A stretch of DNA of 64,000 bases from DASSUW01 sp963849695 (GTDB lineage: Bacteria; Actinomycetota; Thermoleophilia; Solirubrobacterales; Solirubrobacteraceae): the NCBI GenBank assembly GCA_963849695.1, contig CAWKIT010000025.1, forward strand, positions 62,001 through 126,000. Reading direction: 5' to 3'. The translations under genes were made by a program, and so were the position numbers. This document shows, piece by piece, positions 9,889-18,693 of this stretch; the stretch's first letter is position 1; each line of letters opens with the position of its first letter. The notes beneath the pieces are model-generated. The model was not told the origin of the DNA. It searched no databases and was given only the letters and a program-made list of their open reading frames with translations.

Positions 9889-11892
9889 CTATGTCGCCGT
9901 CGCGGCCTCGTCGAGCTCGCGGCGCAGGTCGCGGATCTCGTCGCGCAGCTTGGCGGCGTACTCGAAGCGCAGCTCCTCGGCGGCCGCCAGCATCTCCTCC
10001 TCGAGCTCGACGATCGTCTGCTCGATCTCGTGCGGCTCCATGTCGACCCGCTTCTCGCGCCGGCGGCGGGAGGAGCGAGGCACCTTGCCCTCCCCCATCA
10101 GGAACTCCGTGATGTCCGAGATCCCCTTGACGATCGTCTCCGGCGTGATGCCGTGCTCGGTGTTGTACGCACGCTGGATCGCGCGCCGGCGGTCGGTCTC
10201 GTCGATCGCGCGCCGCATCGCCTCGGTCTGCTTGTCGGCGTACATGAGGACCGTGCCGCTGACGTTGCGGGCCGCGCGGCCGATGGTCTGGATCAGCGAG
10301 GTCTCGCCGCGCAGGAAGCCCTCCTTGTCGGCGTCGAGGATCGCCACCAGTGATACCTCGGGCAGGTCGAGTCCCTCGCGCAGCAGGTTGACGCCGACCA
10401 GCACGTCGTACTCGCCGAGCCGCAGCTCGCGGATGATCTGGATCCGCTCCAGCGTGTCGATCTCGGAGTGCAGGTAGCGGACCTTGAACCCGACCTCGAG
10501 CAGGTAGTCGGTCAGGTCCTCGCTCATCTTCTTCGTCAAGGTCGTCACCAGCACGCGCTCGTTGCGCTCGGTGCGGACGCGGATCTCGCGCATCAGGTCG
10601 TCGATCTGGTTGCGCGTCTCGCGGACCTCGACCTCCGGGTCGACGATCCCGGTCGGCCGCACCAGCTGCTCGACGATCGCGGCCGAGTGCTCGCGCTCGT
10701 ACGGCCCGGGCGTGGCGGACACGAACACCAGCTGCGGCGTGATGGAGAGGAACTCGTGGAACGTCTGCGGCCGGTTGTCGAGCGCCGACGGCAGCCGGAA
10801 CCCGTAGTCGACCAGCGTCGTCTTGCGCGAGCGGTCGCCCTCGTACATGGCACCGAGCTGCGGCACCGTCTGGTGCGACTCGTCGATGAAGCAGACGAAG
10901 TCCTTCGGGAAGTAGTCGATCAGGCAGTACGGGCGCGCGCCCGGCGGCCGGCCGTCGAGGATCCGGGAGTAGTTCTCGATCCCGGAGCAGAACCCGACCT
11001 CGCGCAGCATCTCCATGTCGTACTGCGTGCGCTGGCGCAGCCGGTGCGACTCGAGCAGCTTGCCCTCCGCCTCGAGCTCGGCGGTGCGGTGGTTGAGCTC
11101 GCGGCCGATCTCCTCGACCGCCCGCTCCATCGTGCCCTCCTTGACGTTGTAGTGCGTCGCCGGCCAGATCGCGACGTGCTCCAGGTCGTCGACGATCAGC
11201 TCGCCGGTCAGGGGATCGAAGTGCTGGAGCCGCTCGACCTCGTCGCCGAACAGCAGCGCCCGGAACGCGGTCTCGGCGTAGGCCGGGAACACCTCCAGCG
11301 TGTCACCCCGGACGCGGAACGTGCCGCGCCCGAGCGCGGTGTCGTTGCGGTTGTACTGGAGGTACACGAGCTTGCGCAGCAGCTCGTCGCGATCGACGTC
11401 GCCGCCCTTGAGGAGGATCTGGCAGTTGTCGTTGTACGTCTCCGGCGAGCCGAGGCCGAAGATCGCCGACACCGAGCCGACGATCACCACGTCGCGCCGC
11501 GCGAACAGCGCCGCCGTGGCGGCGTGCCGCAGCCGGTCGATCTCCTGGTTGATCGCCGAGTCCTTCTCGATGTAGAGGTCCTTGCTCGGGACGTAGGCCT
11601 CGGGCTGGTAGTAGTCGTAGTACGAGACGAAGTACTCGACGGCGTTGGACGGGAAGTACGTCCGGAACTCGTTGCAGAGCTGCGCCGCGAGCGTCTTGTT
11701 GTGGGCGAGCACGAGCGCCGGGCGCTGCAGGCGCTCGATCGTCGCCGCCATCGTCATCGTCTTGCCGGTGCCGGTGGCGCCGAGCAGCGTGACGCCGCGG
11801 GCGCCGGATTCGATGCCCTCGACCAGCCCGTCGATCGCCTTCGGCTGATCGGCGGTGGGCGAGTACACGGCGTCGAGCTTGAAGGGAGGCAT
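9889..11892 (-). CDS. uvrB: UvrABC nucleotide excision repair subunit B
   Basis: 667 residues, the expected length. UvrB is the DNA-damage-verifying helicase-like subunit that UvrA loads and that recruits UvrC. It has Walker A GATGTGKT near residue 40, the beta-hairpin region VEYFVSYYDYYQPEAY, a DESHQT DEAD-type motif, helicase motifs V/VI (GRAARN), and the C-terminal UVR domain (IVELEEEMLAAAEELRFEYAAKLRDEI cut here into its two helices). ATG 11892 starts MPPFKLDAVYSPTADQPKAI, preceded by a GGGTC-type leader and divergent from the universal stress gene 68 bases away. Confidence 0.98.
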   Translation of the reverse strand: MPPFKLDAVYSPTADQPKAIDGLVEGIESGARGVTLLGATGTGKTMTMAATIERLQRPALVLAHNKTLAAQLCNEFRTYFPSNAVEYFVSYYDYYQPEAYVPSKDLYIEKDSAINQEIDRLRHAATAALFARRDVVIVGSVSAIFGLGSPETYNDNCQILLKGGDVDRDELLRKLVYLQYNRNDTALGRGTFRVRGDTLEVFPAYAETAFRALLFGDEVERLQHFDPLTGELIVDDLEHVAIWPATHYNVKEGTMERAVEEIGRELNHRTAELEAEGKLLESHRLRQRTQYDMEMLREVGFCSGIENYSRILDGRPPGARPYCLIDYFPKDFVCFIDESHQTVPQLGAMYEGDRSRKTTLVDYGFRLPSALDNRPQTFHEFLSITPQLVFVSATPGPYEREHSAAIVEQLVRPTGIVDPEVEVRETRNQIDDLMREIRVRTERNERVLVTTLTKKMSEDLTDYLLEVGFKVRYLHSEIDTLERIQIIRELRLGEYDVLVGVNLLREGLDLPEVSLVAILDADKEGFLRGETSLIQTIGRAARNVSGTVLMYADKQTEAMRRAIDETDRRRAIQRAYNTEHGITPETIVKGISDITEFLMGEGKVPRSSRRRREKRVDMEPHEIEQTIVELEEEMLAAAEELRFEYAAKLRDEIRDLRRELDEAATAT

Positions 11893-11960
11893 GGACCCAC
11901 AGACGATAGAGGCCGGGCCGGACGGGGTAACCCCGGGCCGGGACAACCGGGAGGTGTGTG

Positions 11961-12383
11961 GTGGAGCGCATCGTGGTGGCCGCCAAGGCAGGGGCCGATC
12001 AACCGTGGCTGGCAGAGGCGGCCGCCGACCTGGCGGCGCAGTCGAACGCGGTGGTCGACGTCGTCAGCGCCGACGACCTCGACTCGGAGGCGTTCTCCAC
12101 GGTCCCGCGCGACGTGGCCGCCGAGCCGGCCGAGCAGTCCGCCGAGGCGATCGCCGAGCACCTGCGCGCGGAGGGCATCGAGGCCTCCGCCCACACCCTG
12201 CACGGGCCGATCGTGCGCAGCGTGCTGCTGTTCGCCGAGCATCATGACGCCGACCTCATCGTCTGCGGCGCCTCGACCCGCGGGCGGATCGCGCGACGCC
12301 TGCTGGGCGACACACCGATCGAGCTGATCCAGCGGGCCCGCCGGCCCGTGCTCGTCATCACGCCGCCGAGCGGGCGGGAGTAG
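11961..12383 (+). CDS. universal stress protein (UspA family)
   Basis: 140 residues, one Usp domain. It starts VERIVVAAK and shows the ATP-binding C-terminal segment CGASTRGRIARRLLGDT followed by ARRPVLVI, close to the G-x2-G-x9-G(S/T) motif of ATP-binding Usps. The GTG at 11961 lies six bases after GGGAGG; the GTG at 11958 is possible but too close. The amino-acid permease starts 12 bases later, so this Usp may modulate or accompany that transporter, a frequent gene arrangement. Confidence 0.85.
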   Translation: MERIVVAAKAGADQPWLAEAAADLAAQSNAVVDVVSADDLDSEAFSTVPRDVAAEPAEQSAEAIAEHLRAEGIEASAHTLHGPIVRSVLLFAEHHDADLIVCGASTRGRIARRLLGDTPIELIQRARRPVLVITPPSGRE

Positions 12384-12395
12384 AAAGGGAGCAGC

Positions 12396-13847
12396 ATGGC
12401 CGCGACGAAGCAGAGCGGGATCTTCGCCACCAAGCCGGTCGGCCGGCTCGTCGAGGACACGCACGAGAAGGAGCACGAGCTGCGCCGCGCCGTCGGCGCG
12501 CTCGACCTGACCGCGCTCGGGCTCGGCGCGATCATCGGCACCGGCATCTTCGTGATCATCGGCGAGGCGATCGGCACCGCGGGCCCTTCGATCGTCCTCT
12601 CGTTCATCATCGCCGGGGTCACGTGCATGTTCTCCGCCCTGGCCTTCGCGGAGCTCGCCTCCTCGATCCCGGTCTCGGGCAGCGCCTACACCTACTCGTA
12701 CGCGACGCTCGGCGAGCTGGCGGCGTGGATCATCGGCTGGGACCTGATCCTCGAGTACGGCGTGTCGATCGCCGGCGTGGCGGTCGGATGGGGGCAGTAC
12801 TTCAACGAGCTGCTCGACAGCCTGTTCGGCCTCTCGCTGCCCGAGGCGCTCGCCAACCCGCCCGGCGAAGGCGGCACCGTGAACCTCCCGGCGGCGTTCC
12901 TGGTGCTCGCGGTCACGGCCGTGCTGATGATCGGCGTGCGCGAGACGGCGCGCACGAACACGATCATGGTGGCGATCAAGCTGGTCGTGCTGGCGCTGTT
13001 CATCGTGCTCGGCATCACCGCCTTCAACAGCGACAACTTCAGCCCGTTCTTCGTCGAGGGCGAGGGCTTCGACGGGACGGTGACCGCCGCATCGATCATC
13101 TTCTTCGCGTACATCGGCTTCGACGCCGTCTCCACGTCCGGCGAGGAGGTCAAGGAACCGGGCAGGGACCTGCCGCGCGCGATCATCGGCTCGCTGGCGA
13201 TCGCGACGGTGCTCTACATCCTCGTCGCCGTGGTCGCGACCGGCGCGCTCCCGTTCGACGAGCTCAACGGCGCCGAGGCCCCGCTGGCGACGGTGCTGTC
13301 CGAGGGCGCCGGCATCGAGTGGGGCGCCGACGTGATCTCGTTCGGCGCGCTCGTCGCCATCACCAGCGTCGTGCTCACGCTGCTGTACGGGCAGTCGCGG
13401 ATCCTGTTCGCGATGAGCCGCGACGGGCTGCTGCCGCGCCGCGTCTCGCACGTGAACCCGCGCACCCGCACGCCGGTGTTCATCATCGGGATCCTCGGCG
13501 TCGCCTTCGCCTGCCTCGCCGCCGTCGTGCCGCTCGCGGAGATCGTCCAGCTCGTCAACATCGGCACGCTGTTCGCGTTCGTCGTCGTGAACATCGGCGT
13601 GATCATCCTGCGCCGGACCCGGCCCGACCTCGAGCGCGGCTACCGCGTGCCGTTCGTCCCCTGGTTCCCGATCATCGGGACGCTGCTGTGCATCTACCTG
13701 ATGGCCGACCTGCCGGGCGCGACGTGGGCGCGCTTCCTGATCTGGATGGCGATCGGCCTGGTGATCTACTTCGCCTACGGGATGCGGAACTCGCGGCTGC
13801 GCCGCGGCGAGGTCACGAACCCCGAGGCCGAGCTGCCTGAGGGCTAG
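12396..13847 (+). CDS. APC-superfamily cationic amino-acid permease
   Basis: 483 residues with about twelve membrane helices. The first helix motif ALGLGAIIGTGIFVIIG is diagnostic of the APC family, and the charged EVKEPGRDLPRA loop is typical of the cationic-amino-acid/YfnA-type branch. The C-terminus has PDLERGYRVPFVPWFPIIG, another family hallmark. A good ribosome site (AAAGGGAGCAGC) precedes ATG 12396. It likely imports amino acids by proton symport. Its last 35 bases overlap the end of the converging LacI-type gene. Confidence 0.93.
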   Translation: MAATKQSGIFATKPVGRLVEDTHEKEHELRRAVGALDLTALGLGAIIGTGIFVIIGEAIGTAGPSIVLSFIIAGVTCMFSALAFAELASSIPVSGSAYTYSYATLGELAAWIIGWDLILEYGVSIAGVAVGWGQYFNELLDSLFGLSLPEALANPPGEGGTVNLPAAFLVLAVTAVLMIGVRETARTNTIMVAIKLVVLALFIVLGITAFNSDNFSPFFVEGEGFDGTVTAASIIFFAYIGFDAVSTSGEEVKEPGRDLPRAIIGSLAIATVLYILVAVVATGALPFDELNGAEAPLATVLSEGAGIEWGADVISFGALVAITSVVLTLLYGQSRILFAMSRDGLLPRRVSHVNPRTRTPVFIIGILGVAFACLAAVVPLAEIVQLVNIGTLFAFVVVNIGVIILRRTRPDLERGYRVPFVPWFPIIGTLLCIYLMADLPGATWARFLIWMAIGLVIYFAYGMRNSRLRRGEVTNPEAELPEG

Positions 13848-14901
13848 GAGGTGGGCGCCCCGCCCAGCGGGCCCTTCCGTGTGGCGCGATGTCCCGTCGG
13901 GCACCCCCAGTCGATTCCCGCACGACCAGCTCGGGCGGGGCGCCGTGGAACGGGGGCGGCGCCTCGCCGGCGATCGCGGCCATCAGCGCGGCCGCGGCGG
14001 CCTCGCCGAACTCGGCGTAGTCGACCCGCACGCTGGTGAGCGGCGGGGAGGCGAGCGCGGCCAGCGGCGAGTCGTCGAAGCCGACGATCGACAGCTCACC
14101 CGGGACGGCGATGCCGCGCCCCCGGGCGGCGCCGAGGCCGGCGGCCGCCAGCAGGTCGCTCGTGAAGACGATCGCGGTGACGCCGTCGTCGAAGAGCGCG
14201 CCGGGGTCGCCGAAGGCGACCGGCCCCGGCTCCAGCCCGGCTGACTCGAGCGCCTCGCGCCAGGCGTGCATGCGGGCCTGGACGTGCTCGAACCGCTCGC
14301 TCGAGCCGCAGAACCCGATCCGCCGGTGGCCGAGCTCGAGCAGGTGCTCGACCGCCGCCGCCGCTCCGCGCGCGTGCTCGGTCTCGAGCCACGGGAACGG
14401 GCACGGCGAGACCGGGTGCCCGGCCACCACCGCGGGCAGGTCGATCAGCTCGAACCGCGGGTCGTCGAGCTCGACGTCGCACAGCAGGAAGCCGTCGACC
14501 CGGCCGGAGGCGGCGAGCCGCTCGTAGGCGTCGAGGTCGACCGGCTCGGCGCTGTCAAGCACCCGCAGCACCAGCGCATGGTCGCTGCGCGCCAACGCGC
14601 GCTCGACGCCGGCGAGGAAGCGCACGAAGAACGGATCGACCTCGAGCTGCTCGACCGGGCGCGCCAGCAGGAGACCGATCGCGCGCGCCCGCGCCTCGGT
14701 GAGGGCGCGCGCGTGCGCGCTCGGACGCCAGCCGAGCTCGGCGGCGGCGGCGAGGATCCGTCTCCGGGTCTCCTCCCCCACCCCCGGCCGCCCGTTCATG
14801 GCGAACGAGACCGCGGCCGACGACACGCCCGCGCGGGCGGCGACGTCGTCGATGGTCGGTCGGCGACGCCGCGGTGCATCGGACGGGTTCGAACCGGGCA
14901 T
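13813..14901 (-). CDS. LacI-family transcriptional regulator of the secreted glycosidase
   Basis: 362 residues. The N-terminal HTH is PTIDDVAARAGVSSAAVSFAMNG with hinge-helix residues AHARALTEARARAIG, followed by a periplasmic-binding-protein-like sensor domain with LGHRRIGFCGSS and LSIVGFDDSPLAA. ATG 14901 starts MPGSNPSDAPRRRRPT. It is divergent from the secreted glycosidase, and a 16-bp palindromic operator lies between them, so it probably represses that enzyme in the absence of an oligosaccharide. The last 30 residues (after VVRESTG) look non-homologous and run into the permease gene antisense; a frameshift there is possible. Confidence 0.9.
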   Translation of the reverse strand: MPGSNPSDAPRRRRPTIDDVAARAGVSSAAVSFAMNGRPGVGEETRRRILAAAAELGWRPSAHARALTEARARAIGLLLARPVEQLEVDPFFVRFLAGVERALARSDHALVLRVLDSAEPVDLDAYERLAASGRVDGFLLCDVELDDPRFELIDLPAVVAGHPVSPCPFPWLETEHARGAAAAVEHLLELGHRRIGFCGSSERFEHVQARMHAWREALESAGLEPGPVAFGDPGALFDDGVTAIVFTSDLLAAAGLGAARGRGIAVPGELSIVGFDDSPLAALASPPLTSVRVDYAEFGEAAAAALMAAIAGEAPPPFHGAPPELVVRESTGGARRDIAPHGRARWAGRPPPSPQAARPRGS

Positions 14902-14928
14902 CACCCGGGTAATCCTGCCACGCAGGTG

Positions 14929-14944
14929 CCTTAAGCGCTTAAGG
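14929..14944. promoter_or_regulatory. LacI-type operator between divergent regulator and glycosidase
   Basis: CCTTAAGCGCTTAAGG, a perfect 16-bp palindrome with the central CG step typical of LacI/GalR operators. It sits 28 bases upstream of the regulator start and touches the glycosidase ribosome site (AAGGGAGGGG at 14941-14950), so a bound repressor would block the glycosidase leader directly. Confidence 0.75.
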
Positions 14945-14956
14945 GAGGGGACCGCC

Positions 14957-17539
14957 TTGAGTCTCAAACGTGCTATCGCCGCCGGAGCCGTCCTGGCGGC
15001 CACGATCGCTCCGGCCGCCGCACAGGCCGCGCCGGAGTTGTCCATCAGCGACCGGCTGCAGGATCGCCGGTATGCCGCCGCGGGGGAGCGGGCGCGCATC
15101 ATCGGATTCCAGGACGGCCGCTGGTACGCCAACGGCTGGCACATCGCCGGCGAGATGGGCGGCATCTGGAGCGAGCCGATCAAGCTCGTCGACGGAGTCT
15201 GGTTCGGTGTCGACGACCAGTGGGTCGGCCGCGCCACCAGGTTCACCAGCGGCTGGGGCTACGTGAGGTTCGACCTGCCCACGACCGGCGGACTCCGGCT
15301 CCAGCGCACCGACTTCGCCCCCGACGGCCGCCGCGGCGCGCTGATCGGGCTCGAGATGACGAACCCGAGCGGATCGGCCCGGACGGTCACCGTGAAGGTC
15401 GATGCCCACTCCGAGCTGCTGGCCGAGTACCCGTGGAGCTTCGACAACACCCCGCACGCCCGCGACCAGCTGCCGGACACTGCGACGGTCGACGACGGCG
15501 CGCTGCTGTTCCGCGAGCAGGGCACCCTGCCGCATCCGAACGCGACACCGCACGACTACGCCGCCTACGTGGCGTCCGACCGCCGGGCCGCGGCGGCCGA
15601 GGTCAACGCCGCCGCCAACGGGCACCGCGGCCCGCAGGGCACGAACGTGTGCACCGCCGAGGAGCCGCCCAGCGCGTGCGACGACGGCCCGTACGGCAAG
15701 GGCGCGGGCGGGCAGCTGCGCTACCGGGTGACGGTGGGCGCCCGTGACTCCGAGACACTCTGGATCGCCGTCACCGGCTCCGACAAGGGACCGCGCGAGG
15801 CGCGCGCGGAGCTCCGGGCCGCGCTGCGCGACCCCGACCGCGCGCTCGCGGCCAAGATCCGCGCACGCGAGCGCTACGGCGCGCTCACGCGGCTCTCGCT
15901 GCCCGGCGACCGGCGGCTGCAGCAGGCGGTCGACTGGGGCAAGCAGAACCTGCTCGACCTCACGCGCTACTCGGAGGACCTGCAGATCCGCTGGCTCGAC
16001 CAGGGCCGCCAGTACCCGGCGCCGCTCGGGACCGTGAAGAGCGCCCGGTGGGTCGGCGCCGGCTACCCGGACTATCCGTGGATGTTCGCCACCGACGCCG
16101 AGTACACGGCGTTCGCGAGCGTCACCATGGGCCAGTTCGAGCAGATCAAGGACCACATGCTCGACCTGCGCGAGGTGTCCGAGATCCTCAACAACGGGTC
16201 GGGCATCGTGACCCACGAGGTGATCTCGGAGGGCTCGAACTGGTTCGGCCACGACTCGCGCAACGCGACCACCGGCGCGTACAACTTCAACACCGACGAG
16301 ACGGTGAAGTTCCCGAGCGCCGTGGCCCTGATCTGGCGCTGGACCGGCGACGACCGGTTCCGTCACGAGCTGTACGACTTCTCGGTGCGCGGAATGCGCG
16401 CCGTGGTCGACCGGCTCGACGAGGACGACGACGGCTGGCCCGAGGGCTCCGGCAACGTGGAGCGGGGCGGCATGGGCGTCGAGAAGCTCGACAACTCCGT
16501 CTACCTGATCCGCGGCCTCTACGACCTGGCCGACCTGGCGCACGCCGAGGGCGACCGCAGCACGCGCGAGTGGGCGACCGACCTCGCCCGGCGGCTGCAC
16601 CAGCGGTTCGAGGACGCCTGGTGGTTCCCGGGCTCGCCCGACGGGCCGCAGTACGCGGACTCGATCGACGACCCGCCGGTCGGCGGCGACAACAACAAGC
16701 AGCAGGACAAGCACTGGATCGGCGTGACGCCGATGGAGGCCGAGCTCACCATCGGCGGTATGGCGGTGCCGGGCCTGGCCACCTTCGACCATGGCAACCA
16801 GGCGCTCGCGCTGCGTGAGACCGACTGCTACAGCGGCCAGCGGCCCTACAACCTCGGCCTGTTCCACACGGGCTGCGGCGGTGGGTCCGACGGCCTCGGC
16901 GAGCGGACGATCTTCGGCCTCAACACGGCGATCCAGGCCGTCGGCGAGGGCAACTACGGCCGCATGGAGGGCCAGCGTCGCTACACCGACGCCGAGGCGG
17001 AGCCGATGTTCGGCCAGCCCTACACGGGCGGCACGCCGGACGAGCAGCCCGGGTCGCTGCCGGAGATCCTGCCCTCGCCGGACTTCGACAGGGCCGGCGC
17101 GCGCGACGCCAACATCGAGCGGTGCTGGAGCTGCCGGGCGATGTTCGTGCAGGCCTGGGGCCACTACGGCACCGTCTGGCCGGTGGTCCACCAGCAGCTG
17201 GGCGTCCGGCCCGACATGGGCCGCGAGAGCCTGGAGGTCGTGCCGCAGGTGCCGTCGACCGCCCCGATCGCGGGCCGCGACATCCGGCTCGGCAACGGGG
17301 CGCTCGACCTCGTCGCCGCGTCGCGCGTCGGCAACCGCTACCGGACGACCGTCGACACCGGGAGCGCGAAGGTCAAGCGGCTGCTGATCGGCCATACGCT
17401 GCCGCACGGCGCGAGCGTGCGGTCGGTGACGCTCGACGGCCGCCCCGCCGACTGGGACGCCCGCCGCACCAACCGCGGCCTCGAGGTGACGGTCGAGACC
17501 CGGAAGGGCGAGCACACGCTGGTGGTCGAGTCGCGCTGA
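14957..17539 (+). CDS. secreted six-hairpin glycoside hydrolase (debranching/glucosidase-like)
   Basis: 860 residues. TTG 14957 follows AAGGGAGGGG at six bases and opens a signal peptide (MSLKRAIAAGAVLAATIAPA, cleavage near AQAA). An N-terminal beta-sandwich (to about residue 300) precedes an (alpha/alpha)6 domain containing YPDYPWMFATDAEYTA, DDGWPEGSGNVERGGMG with likely acid residues, and a C-terminal beta-domain. The layout resembles amylo-alpha-1,6-glucosidase/GH63-like enzymes; the exact GH family is not assignable by eye. Context (LacI regulator, GH13, debranching gene, ABC importer) suggests extracellular alpha-glucan or other oligosaccharide breakdown. It converges with the debranching gene, three bases apart. 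Confidence 0.8.
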   Translation: MSLKRAIAAGAVLAATIAPAAAQAAPELSISDRLQDRRYAAAGERARIIGFQDGRWYANGWHIAGEMGGIWSEPIKLVDGVWFGVDDQWVGRATRFTSGWGYVRFDLPTTGGLRLQRTDFAPDGRRGALIGLEMTNPSGSARTVTVKVDAHSELLAEYPWSFDNTPHARDQLPDTATVDDGALLFREQGTLPHPNATPHDYAAYVASDRRAAAAEVNAAANGHRGPQGTNVCTAEEPPSACDDGPYGKGAGGQLRYRVTVGARDSETLWIAVTGSDKGPREARAELRAALRDPDRALAAKIRARERYGALTRLSLPGDRRLQQAVDWGKQNLLDLTRYSEDLQIRWLDQGRQYPAPLGTVKSARWVGAGYPDYPWMFATDAEYTAFASVTMGQFEQIKDHMLDLREVSEILNNGSGIVTHEVISEGSNWFGHDSRNATTGAYNFNTDETVKFPSAVALIWRWTGDDRFRHELYDFSVRGMRAVVDRLDEDDDGWPEGSGNVERGGMGVEKLDNSVYLIRGLYDLADLAHAEGDRSTREWATDLARRLHQRFEDAWWFPGSPDGPQYADSIDDPPVGGDNNKQQDKHWIGVTPMEAELTIGGMAVPGLATFDHGNQALALRETDCYSGQRPYNLGLFHTGCGGGSDGLGERTIFGLNTAIQAVGEGNYGRMEGQRRYTDAEAEPMFGQPYTGGTPDEQPGSLPEILPSPDFDRAGARDANIERCWSCRAMFVQAWGHYGTVWPVVHQQLGVRPDMGRESLEVVPQVPSTAPIAGRDIRLGNGALDLVAASRVGNRYRTTVDTGSAKVKRLLIGHTLPHGASVRSVTLDGRPADWDARRTNRGLEVTVETRKGEHTLVVESR

Positions 17540-17542
17540 ACG

Positions 17543-18693
17543 TCAGTTTGGGACGGCCGGCGCCGGCCGGCCGTCCCACTCGTTCTCGAGCGCCCAGCGA
17601 GCGCCGACCGTCCACGCCTGGACGCGATTGGAGAGCGCGATCGGCTCGACCTCGCCGGCCTCGTCGACCGCGTACAGCTCGGGCGCGCGGCCGAGCCGGT
17701 CGAGCGCGGCGAGCACGCCGGCGCGGACGCGCTCGGCCTCGCTCGGCGCGGCCCGCGGCGCGCAGGCCGCCCCAGCCGAGCCACGAGTCGAACGGCCACA
17801 CCGAGCCGCGGTGGTAGGCGTGCGGCGCGAACACCGGCGACTCGCTCGACAGGGTGCGCAGGCCGTAGCCGGTGAGGATGTCGGGGCGGCACAGCCGCTC
17901 GGCGGCGGCGTCGCGCGCCGCCGGCTCGAGCGCGTCCGCCCACAGCAGCCAGCCGAGCTGCGACCCGGCCCCCGGCACCACCCGATCTTCGGCCTCGACC
18001 GCCATGACGTCGGGGACGAGCGCCGACAGCCGCTGCCCGCAGGCGTCGGCACGAGCGGCCCGCGTCGTGCGGGTGGTGGCGCCGAGCGCGCCGCAGCGCG
18101 GCGTACGCCACCGCCTGGGAGTCGAGGTCGGCGAGCGGCGGCTCGGGCACGGTGCGGTCCGGCCGCATGATGCCGGAGCCGCCCTCGGCCGGGTCGGACG
18201 GATCGAAGGCGTCACGCCAGCCCTGCTGCGTGAGCGCCCCCCACGCGCCCAACCCATGGCGAACGAGGCCACCGCCGCGGTCGAGCGCCCGCGCCAGCCA
18301 GTCGCCCGCGGTCCGCACCGGCTCTTCGAAGCCGCCGACCGCGACCGCGAGCACGATGAACCATGACGTCGCGTCTGCGGTCCCGTAGTAGGCGAATGGC
18401 CCGTCGTCCGGCCACCCGGCAGCGACGATCGGCGGCGGCGCTGTGTCGCGGAACTCGTGGCCGATCTTGCCCGGCTCCTCGAGCGTGCCCGGATGCGAGC
18501 GGCGCCCCTGCCGTACGGCGAGCGCCCGCAGCGTGGCGCGCGCCACCTCGGGCCGGGCCGGCAGGATCTGGAGCGCCGCGATCAGCGAGTCGCGGCCGAA
18601 CAGGGCGTGGAAACGGCCCGGATCGCCCGCCTCGACCGGCGGCGTCGACGCGTACAGGAACCCCTCGTCCGCGAGCAGGTCATCGACCGACAT
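17543..18693 (-). pseudogene. glycogen-debranching-type glucosidase, two frameshifts
   Basis: Three frames rejoin into a roughly 383-residue (alpha/alpha)6 enzyme of the amylo-alpha-1,6-glucosidase C-terminal type. Piece one, MSVDDLLADEGFLYASTPP ... FHALFGRDSLIAALQ, carries the RDS motif of the family. Piece two is LPDVM-like sequence through FAPHAYHRGSVWPFDSWLGWGG. Piece three ends NRVQAWTVGARWALENEWDG. Breaks lie near 18090 (one extra G) and near 17760. ATG 18693 overlaps the end of the alpha-glucosidase gene by 14 bases, so the two form an operon. Real decay or read error are both possible; the protein lacks the usual N-terminal debranching domain. Confidence 0.75.

Noticed and set aside
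11754..13904. A 716-codon minus-strand frame antisense to the amino-acid permease
   Set aside because: Composition (Asp/Arg/His-rich) is the usual mirror of a membrane protein gene; no motif, and the plus-strand permease is unmistakable.
14939..17515. An 858-codon minus-strand frame antisense to the secreted glycosidase
   Set aside because: No conserved motif or ribosome site; the sense frame has signal peptide, domains and operator.
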